A stretch of DNA of 64,000 nt, taken from NCBI GenBank assembly GCA_029582155.1, contig CM055901.1, positions 44,127,080 through 44,191,079 on the forward strand. Direction: 5' to 3'. How positions within the stretch are numbered: the stretch's first letter is position 1; every line of letters starts with the position of its first letter. This DNA comes from Panopea generosa. Its lineage: Eukaryota > Mollusca > Bivalvia > Adapedonta > Hiatellidae. Shown piece after piece: positions 12,826-25,994 of the stretch. A program made the translations under genes and the position numbers. The notes beneath the pieces were generated by a model. The model was not told where the DNA came from. It made no database searches and saw only the letters and a program-made list of their open reading frames with translations.

Positions 12826-13444
12826 ATGTTCATACTTCATGACAAAATATTAATTTAGCTCCAGTTCTTGTTATCATTCAAAATGTTTTTTTAACTCACC
12901 GGAGCCAAGGGCTTACTGCGGTGCCTTGCTCATGAGTGTGTTATATATAAGTGCATGTATGAGTTATAACATGTGTGCTATAACAGTAGACTGTGATGTT
13001 GTGTATGAAAACTGGGTAGTTTCCGATTGGTCACAAAACACACATGCAAACTTTAAACATCATTAGTGAAACACAGAGACAGAAGTGGCGCATTTACTGG
13101 TTAAAAAAAAAAAAAGTTGCTTGTCAGATGCCTACATTTCTCAGATATGACAGGTTATATTATAGGCCTTATAGCTGAGACTCTGAATGAATTTATAAAA
13201 ACAACTGAAATATGAAGTGTTTTTTTTAATAACTACGTAACCATATATTTTTTGCTGTGCAATTCAAAATTGCCTTTTTCAAAAAAAAAAAAAGAACAGA
13301 TATATATATAAGGGGTGATCCAGAATTACTTAAACTTTTGTCATAATTAAAAAATGTGTCATTCACTTCATAAAGTGATAGAAAGGCAAGACATTTGGTT
13401 GTGAAAAACTGCCTTGTTGATAATTATATAGTATGCTGAAAAGA

Positions 13445-13510
13445 TTTATTGATTGATTGAATATTTAGTGTCATTTTTATGCCAACGATCGAGGGCTAAC
13501 AGACGAATGC
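13445..13510 (-). mobile_element. SINE 3' tail, 5'-truncated, reverse orientation
   Basis: The reverse complement reads gttagccctcgat, gcataaaaatgac and aatattcaatcaatcaat, the tail of the 8507/49639 family. Confidence 0.75.
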
Positions 13511-13569
13511 TGAAAGGATAAAGAAATGCCAGGTAAATTTACATACAAGTAAGCAATATTTACAATTAA

Positions 13570-13765
13570 CCCTTTACTCCATAGATACCAATCAGAGAAG
13601 GTCTCTGAAAACAGTGCAGGAAGAGTTCAGATTGCTCGTAACGAGCAATTTGAACACTTCCTGCACTGTTTTTCACTCTGTCAGTTAATATAAACATAAT
13701 TTACCCAATAATTCAAAAGCCTTCTATATTAGAAGTGTCAAAAGGTGTCTATATGAAGTAAAGGG
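13570..13765 (+). mobile_element. piggyBac-like MITE with central hairpin, complete
   Basis: A 196-bp element flanked by TTAA on both sides (13566-13569 and 13766-13769). The ends are CCCTTTACT and AGTAAAGGG, a TTAA target plus CCC-type termini as in piggyBac elements. The centre holds a hairpin with 33-base arms (13607-13639 and 13641-13673), about 30 of 33 bases paired. No coding capacity. Confidence 0.75.
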
Positions 13766-14700
13766 TTAAGAATATGTAGAATAATGTAAAATTGTTCCAT
13801 CAATGATTTTGCCAGTCATAATGATCATCATTATTAATGAAATACTTTTACACAAAGTCATATACTCTAAAATTGTAGATATCATTTACAACAGCTTGAT
13901 AATGTCGCTCTGAAATTCATTGGTGCACATTTCTTAATCTTTTCAGAATAGAAGATTTATTTTACATAAAAATTATGCCCCCTATCATAGTATTATGTTA
14001 GAAAATATATTATTAATTAATACAGATGTGGACACACAAAATATGGAATACTATGTATGTCACCAGTTATTATAATCAGCGTTCATTGTCAGTTTCTACT
14101 CATCATGTGTCTTTTATTGGGATCGATACTGCATGGGTATATTAATCTGCTTGGCAGGTACTGAGTACAGTATAGCACTTATTACACATTTCTGTAAATA
14201 ATGGAGACAAATTGTTCAGTGGCAGTAATTATGGTCTGTGGAAAAAATGGGCGACAAATATTAGAGAGTTTGGCTGTTGTGTGATGTCAAATCCTGCGCG
14301 TGATGCTAATGAAGCTGAGATAGATCAATACCTAACAAGGAGAGTTCTGTAGATATTCACCGATACTGACATTCTACTGATTGCTAATGTTACATTCCAT
14401 TTCATATTGGACAAGTTTTACATTGCCCTGTAATGACAGATTCAGATCCATCAAAATGTTATGTAGGGTTTTGTCTCTGGAGTGATCATTCAGTCCATAT
14501 TATACAGTAGAAAATGGAGGTTTTATGGAACTTTATTGCAATTGCTGAAATACTGTATGCTGGCTGGGAGCTTGGTGACTCTTAGGTTTGATGAGAAATG
14601 CTATGTAATATTTGATATCAGGCTTGCGTCTTGATGTATATATTTACAAGAACAGTATGCGTCCAATATCGTTATGGCATTACATTCCTTCAAGTTTTCA

Positions 14701-14960
14701 GCCCCAGTTAGCTCAGTCTGAAGTACGTCTGACTGTCAGTCCAGCAGCCATGAGTTCGGATCCCCGTCTGGTTGACATTCCATCTCCTTATCAATCATCT
14801 TTCACCACTGATTCAAGAACTTAATCAATTACTGTGGAGATGGGTTCACAGTAGTACTGGTTAACCTTCCAGGATCCCAGAAAAGAGTGGTTGGATTGAC
14901 TGATCGTCTGCTAGCTCTTGGTGCTATAAAAATGATATTAAACATTCCAACAAACCAAAC
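14701..14960 (+). mobile_element. tRNA-derived SINE, diverged copy
   Basis: Head gttagctcagtctg (A box) and gagttcggatcc (B box), body with accactgattcaag and gattgactgatcgtctg, then a taaaaatgatattaaacattc tail. The anticodon arm is shortened. Confidence 0.75.
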
Positions 14961-15190
14961 CTACTGTTTAGGATATTAGAATTTTTTAAGTGATTATACA
15001 ATGACCACTTTAGGCACAGTATTCAACTTACAGGTCCTAGACCATTTGTAAGTGTTAAAATCATTTTTAGCCCTCCTAAATTGTTTATCCTATCAGACAA
15101 TTATTTTGTCAGTGGTACAATAGGTAGCAGTTGTGATTGAATTTTAAGTCAATTTGATTAAAAGACATTTTTTTACACAGCAGGTATTAA

Positions 15191-15680
15191 AGCAACACAT
15201 CCACGTTTGAACTTTTAAAAAAAAAATTCAATTGAGTTATGAGCACATTTCCCATACAAACATATGATCAATTAGCTGTATATGAGCATATAAACACAAT
15301 CCCGAACAAAATGATGCCCAAATTATAATGCGTGACTAACACTTTATAAAACAAGCGTGTAACTCACCCAATTAAAAAAAAATAGTCAAAATGACTTTCA
15401 AGGCAGGTAAAGTACACTACGCACTAAAACGTGACGTTTTTTAATACGACTCACATAATTCAATTTGAAGCCAAGTTGGAATCCTCGGCAATTTAAAAAT
15501 AATTTATAAAGCGTTTGTCACGCTTTATAATTTGAACATCTTTTTTTATAATTCTAAAGCGTTCTGGATAGTGTTTGTTAGCACATATACAGCTCACTGA
15601 CCATATATTTATGTATGGGAAATGTGCTCACAACTCAATTGAAATTTTTTTTAAAAAAGTTTAAACATGGATGTGTTGCT
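15191..15680. mobile_element. Foldback element with ~150-bp inverted arms
   Basis: The arms 15191-15336 and about 15517-15680 are inverted copies, from agcaacacatcc at the tips to a gcgtgac-like inner edge. The flanks are TTAA on both sides (15187-15190, 15681-15684), which also contains TA, so the superfamily is not fixed. The 180-base spacer has no coding frame. Confidence 0.75.
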
Positions 15681-16051
15681 TTAAGTAGACATGGATATAC
15701 ATGTATAAGGGAAAATTCCCCCATAAATTCTTTTTTAAAAAGTAATCTTAAAAACGAAACCTAGTTGTAATGTGCATATTCCTGGGAAACAATTATCAAA
15801 CACAATATTGTTAGTAAAACTCTTTAAAAAAGGAGAGCAAAACGGTGTGTTCAGTTTGAACACTAATTGCTCTGTAACTTGGTCCAGCAAGTGAATTTTA
15901 TTGATAAAATGTATCAGTACGTTAGAATAGGAAGTTTACTGTAATTTTAAAATTTTCAACGAAATAATTATGAGGTTTTCAATTTGTTTTAACAATAGAC
16001 CATTCTTAATATTGTCTCATGAATATGCATATCTACACCAGAACGAGGTTA

Positions 16052-17339
16052 GGCCTAAAAAAATAAATGATGTGTTTAAGGTTTCATGCTGAAAAAAAAT
16101 TGAGTCGGTAGGTAGGACTATTTTTTTTTTTTGGCTGATTTTTTTAGATGCAAAATCAAAGGGTCGGTGTTTTTTGGTTATTTTTTTCTTCATTTTCTCT
16201 TGCAGTTACTCAATTTTGAATGCGAAGTAATGACACCTTTTTCAAAAGCATTTGGTGACAACATAATTATTGTATACTTTTGTAGTTAGAATGTTTTCCT
16301 TTCCACTTTCAATATATTCTCATTTGTTCTGCACCATGTGCACCATATTGCAATAGGTTAGATTGGGTATTCAACAGAATCTGTTAAAAAAGTATTATTA
16401 AATATATAAAAGGAATTTAATTTTATATATTTAATATATCTGTGAAAATATTTCAAAACTACCAACCAATTTTGACACTTGGACATAATCCTGAATTTCA
16501 AAGTTTGTGCCAGAGTTTGTGTTCATTTCACATGTAAAAACGCTTCCTTTTTGGCCTTCCTCAGGTGCAGGGTGGAACAGAAAAAGACCCTTTCCATAGT
16601 GAATGAATAGTTGATTGGCTGAATAACCTTTTTGCCGGCGGTATGTTCATATATGTGAACCTTTTTGGAAAGCAATGAGGGAAACCTTTTTTTTTACACC
16701 TAGCATTCTAACTTCCTAATAAGTCTTAACAAGTGCTTATGTAGATAAATATCCGCTTTGATCCTGCGATTTTCCCATCCAATAAAAAAACAAGGCAAAT
16801 ACCGGAAAATAGTCTGATGTTTAAACCGAGATTAGAAAATTGCGCATGTGCGCCTCGATACCTTATACAAAAAATGGCGAACGATTTGCGATGAATAGAT
16901 TCCTTGGAGATTCAGCAAGAATTTCCTCGTGTTATAACTTATTGCCGAGGAACATTCAATGTCTAGTTTGCAAATGATTTAATAATTATAATTGCGTTGA
17001 AATGTAGAAAGAATAAATTCTGTAACCATTTCAGAAACGAATTTGTGTCATTTCTTTTTCACAGTTTTTCAGATTGTTTACTTTTGGTCTTCAGGCACAG
17101 TTGTGCTTCGAATTTCAAGTCGCACTTTTCTAAAAGTTTCGTCTTTGGTATACAGTTTTATATATTGGTGTTTGCCCGATACTTGGAGCACCTGAACCAT
17201 CCCTAACACGACAGTCGGCGAATTATTTTAATTTTTTTTTTTTTTTGAAAAAAAAAAATATATACGCTCGGGACCTTTTACTATGGGTCGGTCGGGAAAC
17301 CGTAAACACAACATTTATTTTTTTAGGCCTTAGGAGCAC
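16052..17339. mobile_element. PIF/Harbinger-like non-autonomous element
   Basis: Terminal inverted repeats of about 34 bases with two mismatches begin GGCCTAAAAAAATAAATG at each end. They are flanked by a 3-bp TTA duplication (16049-16051 and 17340-17342). A GGCC start with a TWA target is typical of PIF/Harbinger. The interior has no transposase; its right part (16840-17160) is an inverted copy of the core repeat also present at 7060 and 41050. Confidence 0.7.
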
Positions 17340-19312
17340 ATCCTATCTTACAGCAACACTAGCGTACATTGAGATTACATGGCTATCTCGGATAATAATT
17401 GAGATATAAGTCTGACTACATCGGTAAATTTAAATTTGTTGACAGTTTAACTCTTTACTTCATAGAGATATAGCAGTATTGCCTATCCTAACAGATACAG
17501 GTAGAAGGAAACAGATGTCAATAAACCAATACCCAGCTGATAAGGTTTCTGCACCATTCCCATAGGGGATATTTAAAAATACACGCTGATTGCACACCCA
17601 GTTCATTAAAGTCATTATTTCAGTAAGAAATATTGAATTTATACTTTTTTTGTGTATGTAAAGTTTGTTGCAAATAAAATTTTCTTTTTGGTGATATAAA
17701 AATTATAATGTTGTGGCAATTGAATAATGAGATATATGGGTAGAAACTAAAAAGATTTTGTTTCATTTTATTTTTTCTTTAAATTCAACACTAGTTTATA
17801 TATATCTCGCTTATAAAGTTAATATTTCCGCAAGATATATTGATTTTACGCTTGTTATGTCAGTGTAAACTTTGTTGAATATTGAATTATCTTTGCGATG
17901 ATAAAAAAAAAAAAATTCTATGACAATGGAATACAAAGATACACGGGTATAAAACAAGAAGACTTTTCATTTCAATTAATTTTTAATTTTGACACAAATT
18001 TATACATACCAATATTTTACAATGATATTTTTATATGTAATATAAATCAAACAAATAAACTTAATAAAATAATTAAAATAGGAATAGTTAAATAGATATA
18101 TAATTTTTTACTATTTTACCAAAAGTATCATATTTAATGTTACTACACTTATTTATATACAAAATATGCAAGAGCGTTCAGTTATGGTAGTACAATTTTT
18201 TAATCTTTACGTTTTGGTGGAATTTGTTCATTTATTTTCCATTTCAGGTAAAAGCAGCACAAAATTTAAATTAAAAAATATCAAATCCTCCTGAAAGTTT
18301 TGGTCCCGACTGCTATGTGCGAACTTTCAAACTGAAATAAGACAAAAACATACATAAGTTCACTAAACAGACAAAACAGATTATTTACAATAATAATTAA
18401 GGACTACCTTTACTACTAATAATTAATTATCAATACCTTAGTTATAATTAATACAACTACTGCATATTTATTATTAGAATCATTATTATGAATAATAAAC
18501 GACAATAATAGATAAAGGGGAAGTTTTAATTATAATAATGATTGGTCTAGTTACAATTTATCAGTTAGTATAATGGTAAAAATAGAAATTACTTATTCTT
18601 TTATGTGTTCTATTACCATGCTATAATTTTACCTATGAGAAAAAACGTTTTATTACTTTCCCTTCTTGCGCATTTTTAAAAAGAATCCCCATGCTATTAT
18701 TTTTACATGTAGATCTACTTGTATGTAAATAAATTGCTTCTGTCATCAAATCAGATCAGAAAGTCAAAAGTTAGAATATGACAGGAATTCAAAATTAATC
18801 TAAATTGGTAATGCGTATAATATTTATAAATTAATTAGAACGGGATCTTTCACAGACGAACAGATGATTAAAAAAAAATAATTACCTTATTATAATGACC
18901 AGCAGACATCATGCTGATATTGGACGCCTTATAGTTTTATTGCCCCTTCATGGTATAAAAATTCCGGTCACGGGTGTCAGCTGTGAAAACAAACCAGTAT
19001 TGTCGCATATTGGCGCGTGCATTTGATTAGTCCATATACCCCCAGGACATATATCACGGCTTTGGTAAATTGCCGAACTGCAAACTGACATAATTTATGA
19101 CACCCCCTTCCCAACTTCTAACCACCCGAAACCATTACGGTAAGCCACGGTAGCGTACATGATTCTATCCCAGTAATCACAATCAAAACAAACAATGATT
19201 TATTACCGTGTCAATTATCACAATCAGCACGCATGATTTTTCAAAAAAATCAAAATATGCCGATGTACATTTTCGGAAAATAGAGTTGACCTATTTCTTT
19301 CTGGAAAATTCC

Positions 19313-19990
19313 ATGACCTCGCGTGATCGCTGGCATGGGTATTTACGATTGGACGGTATTTTTAAATGTAACCTATGGTGTCATGCATAATTTTACTACA
19401 CGAACTGCAATGCTACACGAATATTAACACCTGTCATTGAAAAATAAATTGAAACTAACTGTTTTTGCAATTGAAATTGGAAGATTTTTGTTATTCTTGC
19501 GTAAGTATGGACAATGCAATGAATTCGCGTGATCATTGATCAATTGAAATGTATTGTTTTAGCGATTGAAAATGTGGATATTTTTGTTATTCCCGCGTAA
19601 GCATGGACAATTCGATGACCTCGCGTGATCACTGATGTGACCCTTTTTACGATTGGACGCTATATTTAATTCTAACCTCCGATGTCTTGCATAATTTAAC
19701 TGTGTGAAATGCAATGCTACACGAACATAAACATCCGGTCCTTGAAAAATAAATTGAAATGTGTTTCTTTTGCGATTTAAATTGGTGATATTTGTGTAAT
19801 TCCCGCGTAAGTCTGGTCAATTCAATGACATCGCGTGGTCACTGATATGACACTTTGTGCAAATAGACGCTATTTTTATAAAAACTTTAAATAGTAACCA
19901 TATTATGTCTTCCATAAATTTACTTTGTGAAATGTTGCACTACACGAATATAAACTTACGATCTCTGAAAAATAAATTAAAAGGTGTTGT
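19313..19990 (+). repeat. Diverged ~208-bp tandem repeat
   Basis: Blocks such as atgacctcgcgtgatc recur at 19313, 19522 (partial), 19615 and 19825, with linked blocks cgattggacg-tat, gcaatgctacacgaa, gaaaaataaattgaa and tcccgcgtaag. The copies are quite diverged. Confidence 0.7.
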
Positions 19991-20013
19991 TTTTGTGATT
20001 GAAAACAGGGAGC

Positions 20014-20148
20014 GTCCAAATGCGTCTTTATGAGAATGAGACCACGCGTCCAAATGCGTCTTTATGAAGGACACGTACAAGGTGTCCAGATGCGTATTTA
20101 TGAAGCGGGGGGTAGGGTCGTCGGAATGCGTCTTTATGAAGTATAGGG
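20014..20148 (+). repeat. Short tandem block with aatgcgtctttatga
   Basis: Four copies of a gtccaaatgcgtctttatga-like sequence at roughly 30-45 base spacing, the last merging into the TTAA-flanked right edge at 20149. Confidence 0.65.
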
Positions 20149-20152
20149 TTAA

Positions 20153-21910
20153 TTAATGTAACGGTCAAAATACAATATTTAATTATTGATTTAAGTAGTT
20201 CATAATTTGAAAATTAAGTTTTTATATCATTCAGTATGTGTAGTTCTATGCTGGTTAAACCGTGTTTAATGATCTGATAACTGAATGTATTTACAAATTC
20301 TCAGGGATGTGGGGGATGGAGGAAAGGGTCTTCTGTAAATTATTTCATTCACATCTGACCTGTGTAAACATTCCTGAAGATTAAGGCTAATTAACACCTC
20401 TCTTTGAAAGTGATTTAGAAGGGATACAAACCTTCTGTATAATGTCAGGTTCCATGAACATTTGTGCCTTACCATGATGTGTACTGATATACATGTCCAT
20501 TGTCTAGAACACAACAGAACAGTTAATCATTTTATTTTTGTTCAGATCCTTCTGTTTTGTGGGGGAAGGGGGTGCGGGAATATGACATAATAGTGGGTGT
20601 AACAGATCACTAGAAATGATGAAAAAAGATTTAAAAAAAAAGGCAATTCATGTTTTATTTACTTAATATACATGTATTACAAGTATGTCTTAAAACAATG
20701 TTTACATTTAAATAAAGCTTATAATTTACTTAACATATCAGTTGTACAGACAGAAGCACAGTAGACTCAACTGTTTCAGAAGCTGATTGTTAGTGTCTGT
20801 TATACTTTACAGGTGTACCAATTTATGGGGACTATATTTCTGACTTTTTTGTGTCTCTGTCATAATTTTTTCCATGTTTTCTCCATGTTCTCCAGCATAT
20901 CAATATACTTTTGTTTGGATTGGATTCTTCTGATTTACAGTGCTGGTTTTATCTTCTGGTTTACAGTGCTGGTTTTATCTTCTGGCTTACAGTGATGGAT
21001 TTATTCATACAGTCCATTCCCACCCTATAATGAAAGATACAAATATTATTCAATATTTTAAAATATTGACAATAAATTGTTGTATATAATACTATGTCAC
21101 ATGTCTATAAAATTATGTTTATAATGCGTAATACGGTAACACAAATTGTTTCACTTCTCTTTCTTTATATAACATAATGTGTTGTTACATGCTGCGGTTT
21201 ATGCATATATTAAAGAAAAAATAGATGTTTTTAAAGTTTGTATTTATTTCAAATAAAAAACAAACAATAATAAAATATTTAAAATTCATAACAATAATAG
21301 ATAGATATGTAAGCAATGATAACTTACATTGCAATGTAGTCCTCTATCTCGCCTTATATTGCTTTATACAATTTGTTTATTACACAGGTCCCTTAAAGGC
21401 CCATCGCTGGTAGATGCTACACACAACATAATGGCGGGGCTTATCACTAGCCGCCGACAATTTTACATTAGTTATTTGATAATACTCATGTCCAACATAA
21501 GCTGTAACTACCAGCATAGCCATAGAAGATACTGCCTGTTGCAAGTTGTTTTAAACAACAATGTTAATTGTATGTGCGGGTTCCTCAATATTATGGATTG
21601 CAATAAAGGTTTCCCCAGACTTATTACAACAAACACAGCATTCAAATAGATTGCAATAGCCATCTTATCTGCATGCATAATAAACAAATTTGCTAATTAG
21701 GTACATCCAATTTACAGTTTCATGCTGGGTTACATATAACACATCTCTGGTCATGATCAAAGAGATAAAGTGAAATTATTTGGGTCGAGTTCTATGGATT
21801 AGTACATTATTTACCTAGAGAGAATAAAAGTTATTTATGAAAAATAGTTTATCTTATTTATTATGGACGTATATCAAACGGGCATACAAGTTGTTATTAA
21901 TTGTAAATAA
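20153..21910. other. No gene seen; small 26-bp repeat
   Basis: About three copies of ttacagtgctggttttatct-type sequence lie at 20935-20995. A ttaaaggcccatcgctgg block at 21391 resembles a transposon end, but no partner is found. The open frame of about 106 codons at 21329 has no family signature. Confidence 0.45.
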
Positions 21911-22548
21911 ATTGCTTGGACACAAGTAAAGGGCAAACAATTATTTGTGAGACAAAACATACAAAGACTGAAAAATAAAGAAATCCCTTTGACATAATAG
22001 AAATACCCATTCCATTTAGGTTCACAATTTCCCTGGCAAAACTTACAAATTGAAGAAAATCGTGGATATACTTTGAAAGTTTCGTGGGAACAGTTTTGTA
22101 TATTATTTCATTTATTTAATTACAATGAGTGTGATTTTGAGGATCATTTAGTTACACCAGACTGGTCCATTAATGTTGATGAAAATAACTATAGTTAGAC
22201 ACAGAAAATAAAGGAATATTTATTGTCAGATGGCAATCATGACAAAATAGAAGCACAGATAGGGAAAATGATGACGTGATTATGATGTTGATGATGACCA
22301 TGAAAATAAATACATTCCTGTAGAACAGTTATGGATATTGTTTTCATGTCCGTTTATTTCAACATCAGTTTTGGCTAGGTGAATTTTCATTTCCTAATCA
22401 AAGAAACAGTCATTTACCAAAACGTCAATACAGACAATACTGGAATATGTTTTCAAATGAAAGAGTTTGGTTCCTACTTCATTATGTAAGAAAAAAAAAG
22501 CAAAGAATATTAAACCAACCAAGATCTAAATTATGCCAAGTTGTGTTT
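21911..22548 (+). pseudogene. Decayed coding segment, unknown protein
   Basis: Several stop-free stretches lie end to end. In one frame they run 21911-21994, 22001-22195 and 22199-22276, separated by single stops or a double stop; then 22324-22548 is open in a second frame, implying a frameshift. The translated residues look coding: rich in Trp, Tyr, charged residues and Gln, with little low complexity, for example W-E-Q-F-C-I-L-F-H near 22088 and K-R-Q-Y-R-Q-Y-W-N-M-F near 22419. No ATG-led frame of useful length remains and no splice pattern rescues it. I cannot name the family. It may be a dead mobile-element gene or a relic of a lineage-specific gene. Confidence 0.35.
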
Positions 22549-25500
22549 TGAACCTAGTACATGGTTCATACACAAACATCCAAGGCCACCTATATAGCAC
22601 TTAGTGTTTTTAATTGAAGGCTGTGACATAAGAACTGTATAAACAATAAAATGACATTCATTTGCTAAAACACAAAAGTAAAAGTTATTTCCAAAAGGAA
22701 GCTATTTGTGAATTATGGGATTTAAAACAATGATCAGCCAAGGTAAGTGTGAATTGTAACTTATTTGCATCCAAATAAAAAAGCAAGTATGCATGTATCT
22801 GAGATAAGCCATAAACTACAATGTATAATCATTTGTTTATACATGTATATGAAAAAGGCAGAAATATTATGAAGATTGATCTTCCTAAACATGTAATTCA
22901 CAAACTGAAAGTCAAACACATTATTCTACTCTGAGATATCAACACTGCATGGCTCCTCACAAGTAGGTTATACACATCTCCAAGCAAGTGTTGCTGTTTA
23001 CACCAGGTGACAAGGGTCAATCGGGGTTCAATTTCAAATATTAAGCAAATTTTCCTTGATATTTCAATTTTGTAAAGACTACCACTACTTTGTTTCATGG
23101 AGCTTTTGTGAATAAAGGTCATTTTTATAAAGACAAAAAAAGTCCCTACAAATGCACTTCTTTTTGAAAATAATGACATATTTGTTACTATGTTTTACAG
23201 AAAAACATCTCCCAATTCAACATTGTTGCAAAAAAGAGCCACCATTTGAAATTAGGCTCCTCCCATTACTTTTTATAGAAAAGTCTGGGGTTTAATAATG
23301 TTATGAAAATCAAGGGAAGAATCTGATCTACTATCTGCTATCAAAAATGGAACAAAACAATTTTGTCCAGGTCTCAAAATATCACCCCAAGGTGATAGGG
23401 TGTAGCAATTTTCCTTTGTAGTTATATAGTCGTTGGTAGTGTGATGAGCTCCTAACCTCGCTTGGATAATGAAATGTCTGGCATGCATATAATTTGAGAG
23501 AGGCCTAATAGTATTTCAAAATTACAGTGTTTACCTAGCCCTATATTAAACTGGATTTTGCTGAAATTCGTTTCTTTTTATCCAATCCTTCCAACTTATA
23601 ATGCATCACATTACTGAAAACACTTTTTGTATTGGCTGCGAAATATATTTCTTGAACAAATGTGAGAATGTCAATATTGAAGACAAATGGATATATGATA
23701 CATGAATGTATCAGATAAAAGGATTATACTGTAATAATTTAAAGGTCTGTAATTGATCTATGGAAATACCATCAGTGCGGCATCAGTGAAACTGTCAAAA
23801 TCCCATGTGATCAATTTCGTTGACGGTGAATTACACAGTGGTGGGGAAACCATCATTTTATAAACATATAAAATATAATGAATTGTGCATTATTATAAGG
23901 CATAATTATTAAAATATAACATAACATGTATTATAAATATAACAGTGTGATGTGAAATTCTATTTCCAGGTGTCGTATAGTATTTAGACCCCCCATTGTA
24001 ATATGACCCCGGGTCACTTTACCGCTGTAGTTAAAAGGCCCCCCTTCCCCCCCTCCCCCCCATCCCCCCCTCTCCTATAGTTAATTGACCCCCCACCCCT
24101 GATTTATCACCAATAAAGTCTCTTAGTCGGTCATTTCTGATTAAAAGAAGTATTACTGGTATTTAGTAAATAAACATTACCAGTACAAAGATATACATAT
24201 AACTTACCCATTTTGGATATCCAAAGTGTATGACTGTATTGGGGCTTTATTTTATACTTTTATATGGTTTCTAGGTTTCTAGAAGCTAAATCATTTGATT
24301 TGTTCACCTTTCCTAACTTGAATGAACTGCCTTCGGTATTCTAATCAGCTGTCACTAACTGTGACTTACAAGTATATATTTTGTGACAGATGTTAATACT
24401 TACATTCATGTTGGCAATGATCAAACCGTTTTTATAGGATCTATTAATTAGTATTATGATTGCTTAGGTTAAGATACCAAATGGACATTATCTCTGACAC
24501 AGCGGCAACTAATGAACAATGAGAAGTCAAATCACTAATATAACCGTTTGAATGATACTACCATTTGTCCATTCTTCATGATATTTGCTACATTTCCATG
24601 TCAGAAAAATGCAAGATATATATAACTGTGTCACCTACCTTTGATCTTTATTCCCATTCAATCATTGACATGAGATTCCAATTTTAGAATGAAAACTATA
24701 ACTTATAAGTAATAGAACATGACAAGCCCATTCATTATTAAGATAATATTTGTGACAATTACCACAAAATTGTTTTAATTTGTTTTTCAACCAGCAGGTG
24801 CTTGCTTGGAAATTTTCAGAAATACAGGAAGCTATGTAGAGACCAATGTAAATATTGCCCAGTATTTGTTACATTCAATGATAAGTTATTGTCAGTATTT
24901 CAACTTTAGTGTTACTTTAATAACGCTTAGGTTGATAAAGGCATTGAAGCAGTATACAAGCACTATTGTATGTGCATGATATATAGAGAATGCCTCCATT
25001 TGCAGCTATTATTGTGTAATTTGCCAATATACTCTCTATAACACCTCTTCTTAATGGCTGAAAAACAAAGATGAATGGATAAATATTATAGAAATTAGCA
25101 TGTTTATGATTAAAATGAGTGGTATCACTGGCATGTTATTAATTATGAAGGTTAAAGTTGTTCATGATAAAGTAAATAGTTTCATTTGCAGCTGGGTATT
25201 GTTAATGACAGAATATTGGCACTGTATGGCATGTAGGCTGTGTCTGCAATAACTGGTAGCCAGGTATTGGACAACTGTAGTGATACAGCAGTCACCGTAT
25301 TGATCAGCGTGTGAACAGCACAGTGTCAATACAGTCTTCCACATTTATAAATGCTGCTTCAGTTGCTTGGAGTATGTTTGTTTTCTAGGATGTCTGCCAT
25401 TCTGTGATTTGGAACATTTGTTACATTGGAATATTGCTGGAATACTTGATTGTTTCGTGGTAAATCATTTTGATTTCATTGTAGTCATTATTCAGGTACT

Positions 25501-25711
25501 AGTAGGGCATCTTGAAAGCCTCCCCGAGCTTGTGATCATAACTTCATTACCGTCCTGCTATACTGACAGTTTGTCACATTGGGAAACCCTTTAAAACATT
25601 TCATTTCTATATCACAATGTTTTTGTGATGTTGTCTTTTGAAAAAGTTGTGGGAGTATTTTCAAAGTGTGACATTCAGTGAAACTAAGAGTGACTTTCTC
25701 TTTTTATCTCA
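22549..25711. other. No gene seen apart from the quadruplex motif
   Basis: AT-rich sequence. Minus-strand frames at 22898-23179 and 23273-23488 have no recognisable features. Confidence 0.5.
24039..24070 (-). other. Predicted G-quadruplex (four long G runs on minus strand)
   Basis: The + strand has C runs of 6, 7, 7 and 7 separated by TT, T and AT. The minus strand therefore has four G runs with loops of one to two bases, the pattern expected for a very stable quadruplex; the + strand could form an i-motif. It lies in intergenic sequence. Confidence 0.8.
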
Positions 25712-25994
25712 ATTTAAGCTTAGTAGGTAGCGTGTTTGACTATCAATCCAGGGGTTTGGAGTTGTAATCCCTGCCACAGTCTCCATTATGATTGATAAAC
25801 AACATACCATCTCATTGTCATTTGTCTCTCACAACTGATTCAAGTGGGAAAGGAATCAGATTAAATATCAGTTACTTGCAGAGATGGGTGTGCTTGAGTA
25901 TTGATTAACCTTCCTCGATCTCAGAACGGTTAACTGGTCATTTGTAACCAGCCTTGATGGCATGAAAATAATGCTAAATATTCTAACAAACAAA
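25712..25994 (+). mobile_element. tRNA-derived SINE
   Basis: Head with agcttagtaggtagcgtg and ctatcaatccaggggtttgg, B box eroded (gagttgtaatccc), body with ttcaagtgggaaag, tail gcatgaaaataatgctaaatattc. It carries an internal insertion near 25855 relative to the other copies. Confidence 0.8.

Larger units (their letters stand above)
17451..20148. mobile_element. Possible 2.7-kb TTAA-flanked element
   Basis: The left edge TTAA (17447-17450) then ctctttacttcatagaga mirrors the right edge tctttatgaagtataggg then TTAA (20149-20152). These ends resemble those of the piggyBac-like MITE at 13570. The interior is AT-rich and holds the ~208-bp and ~40-bp tandem repeats listed separately; no transposase is visible. 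The pairing of ends 2.7 kb apart could be coincidence. Confidence 0.3.
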
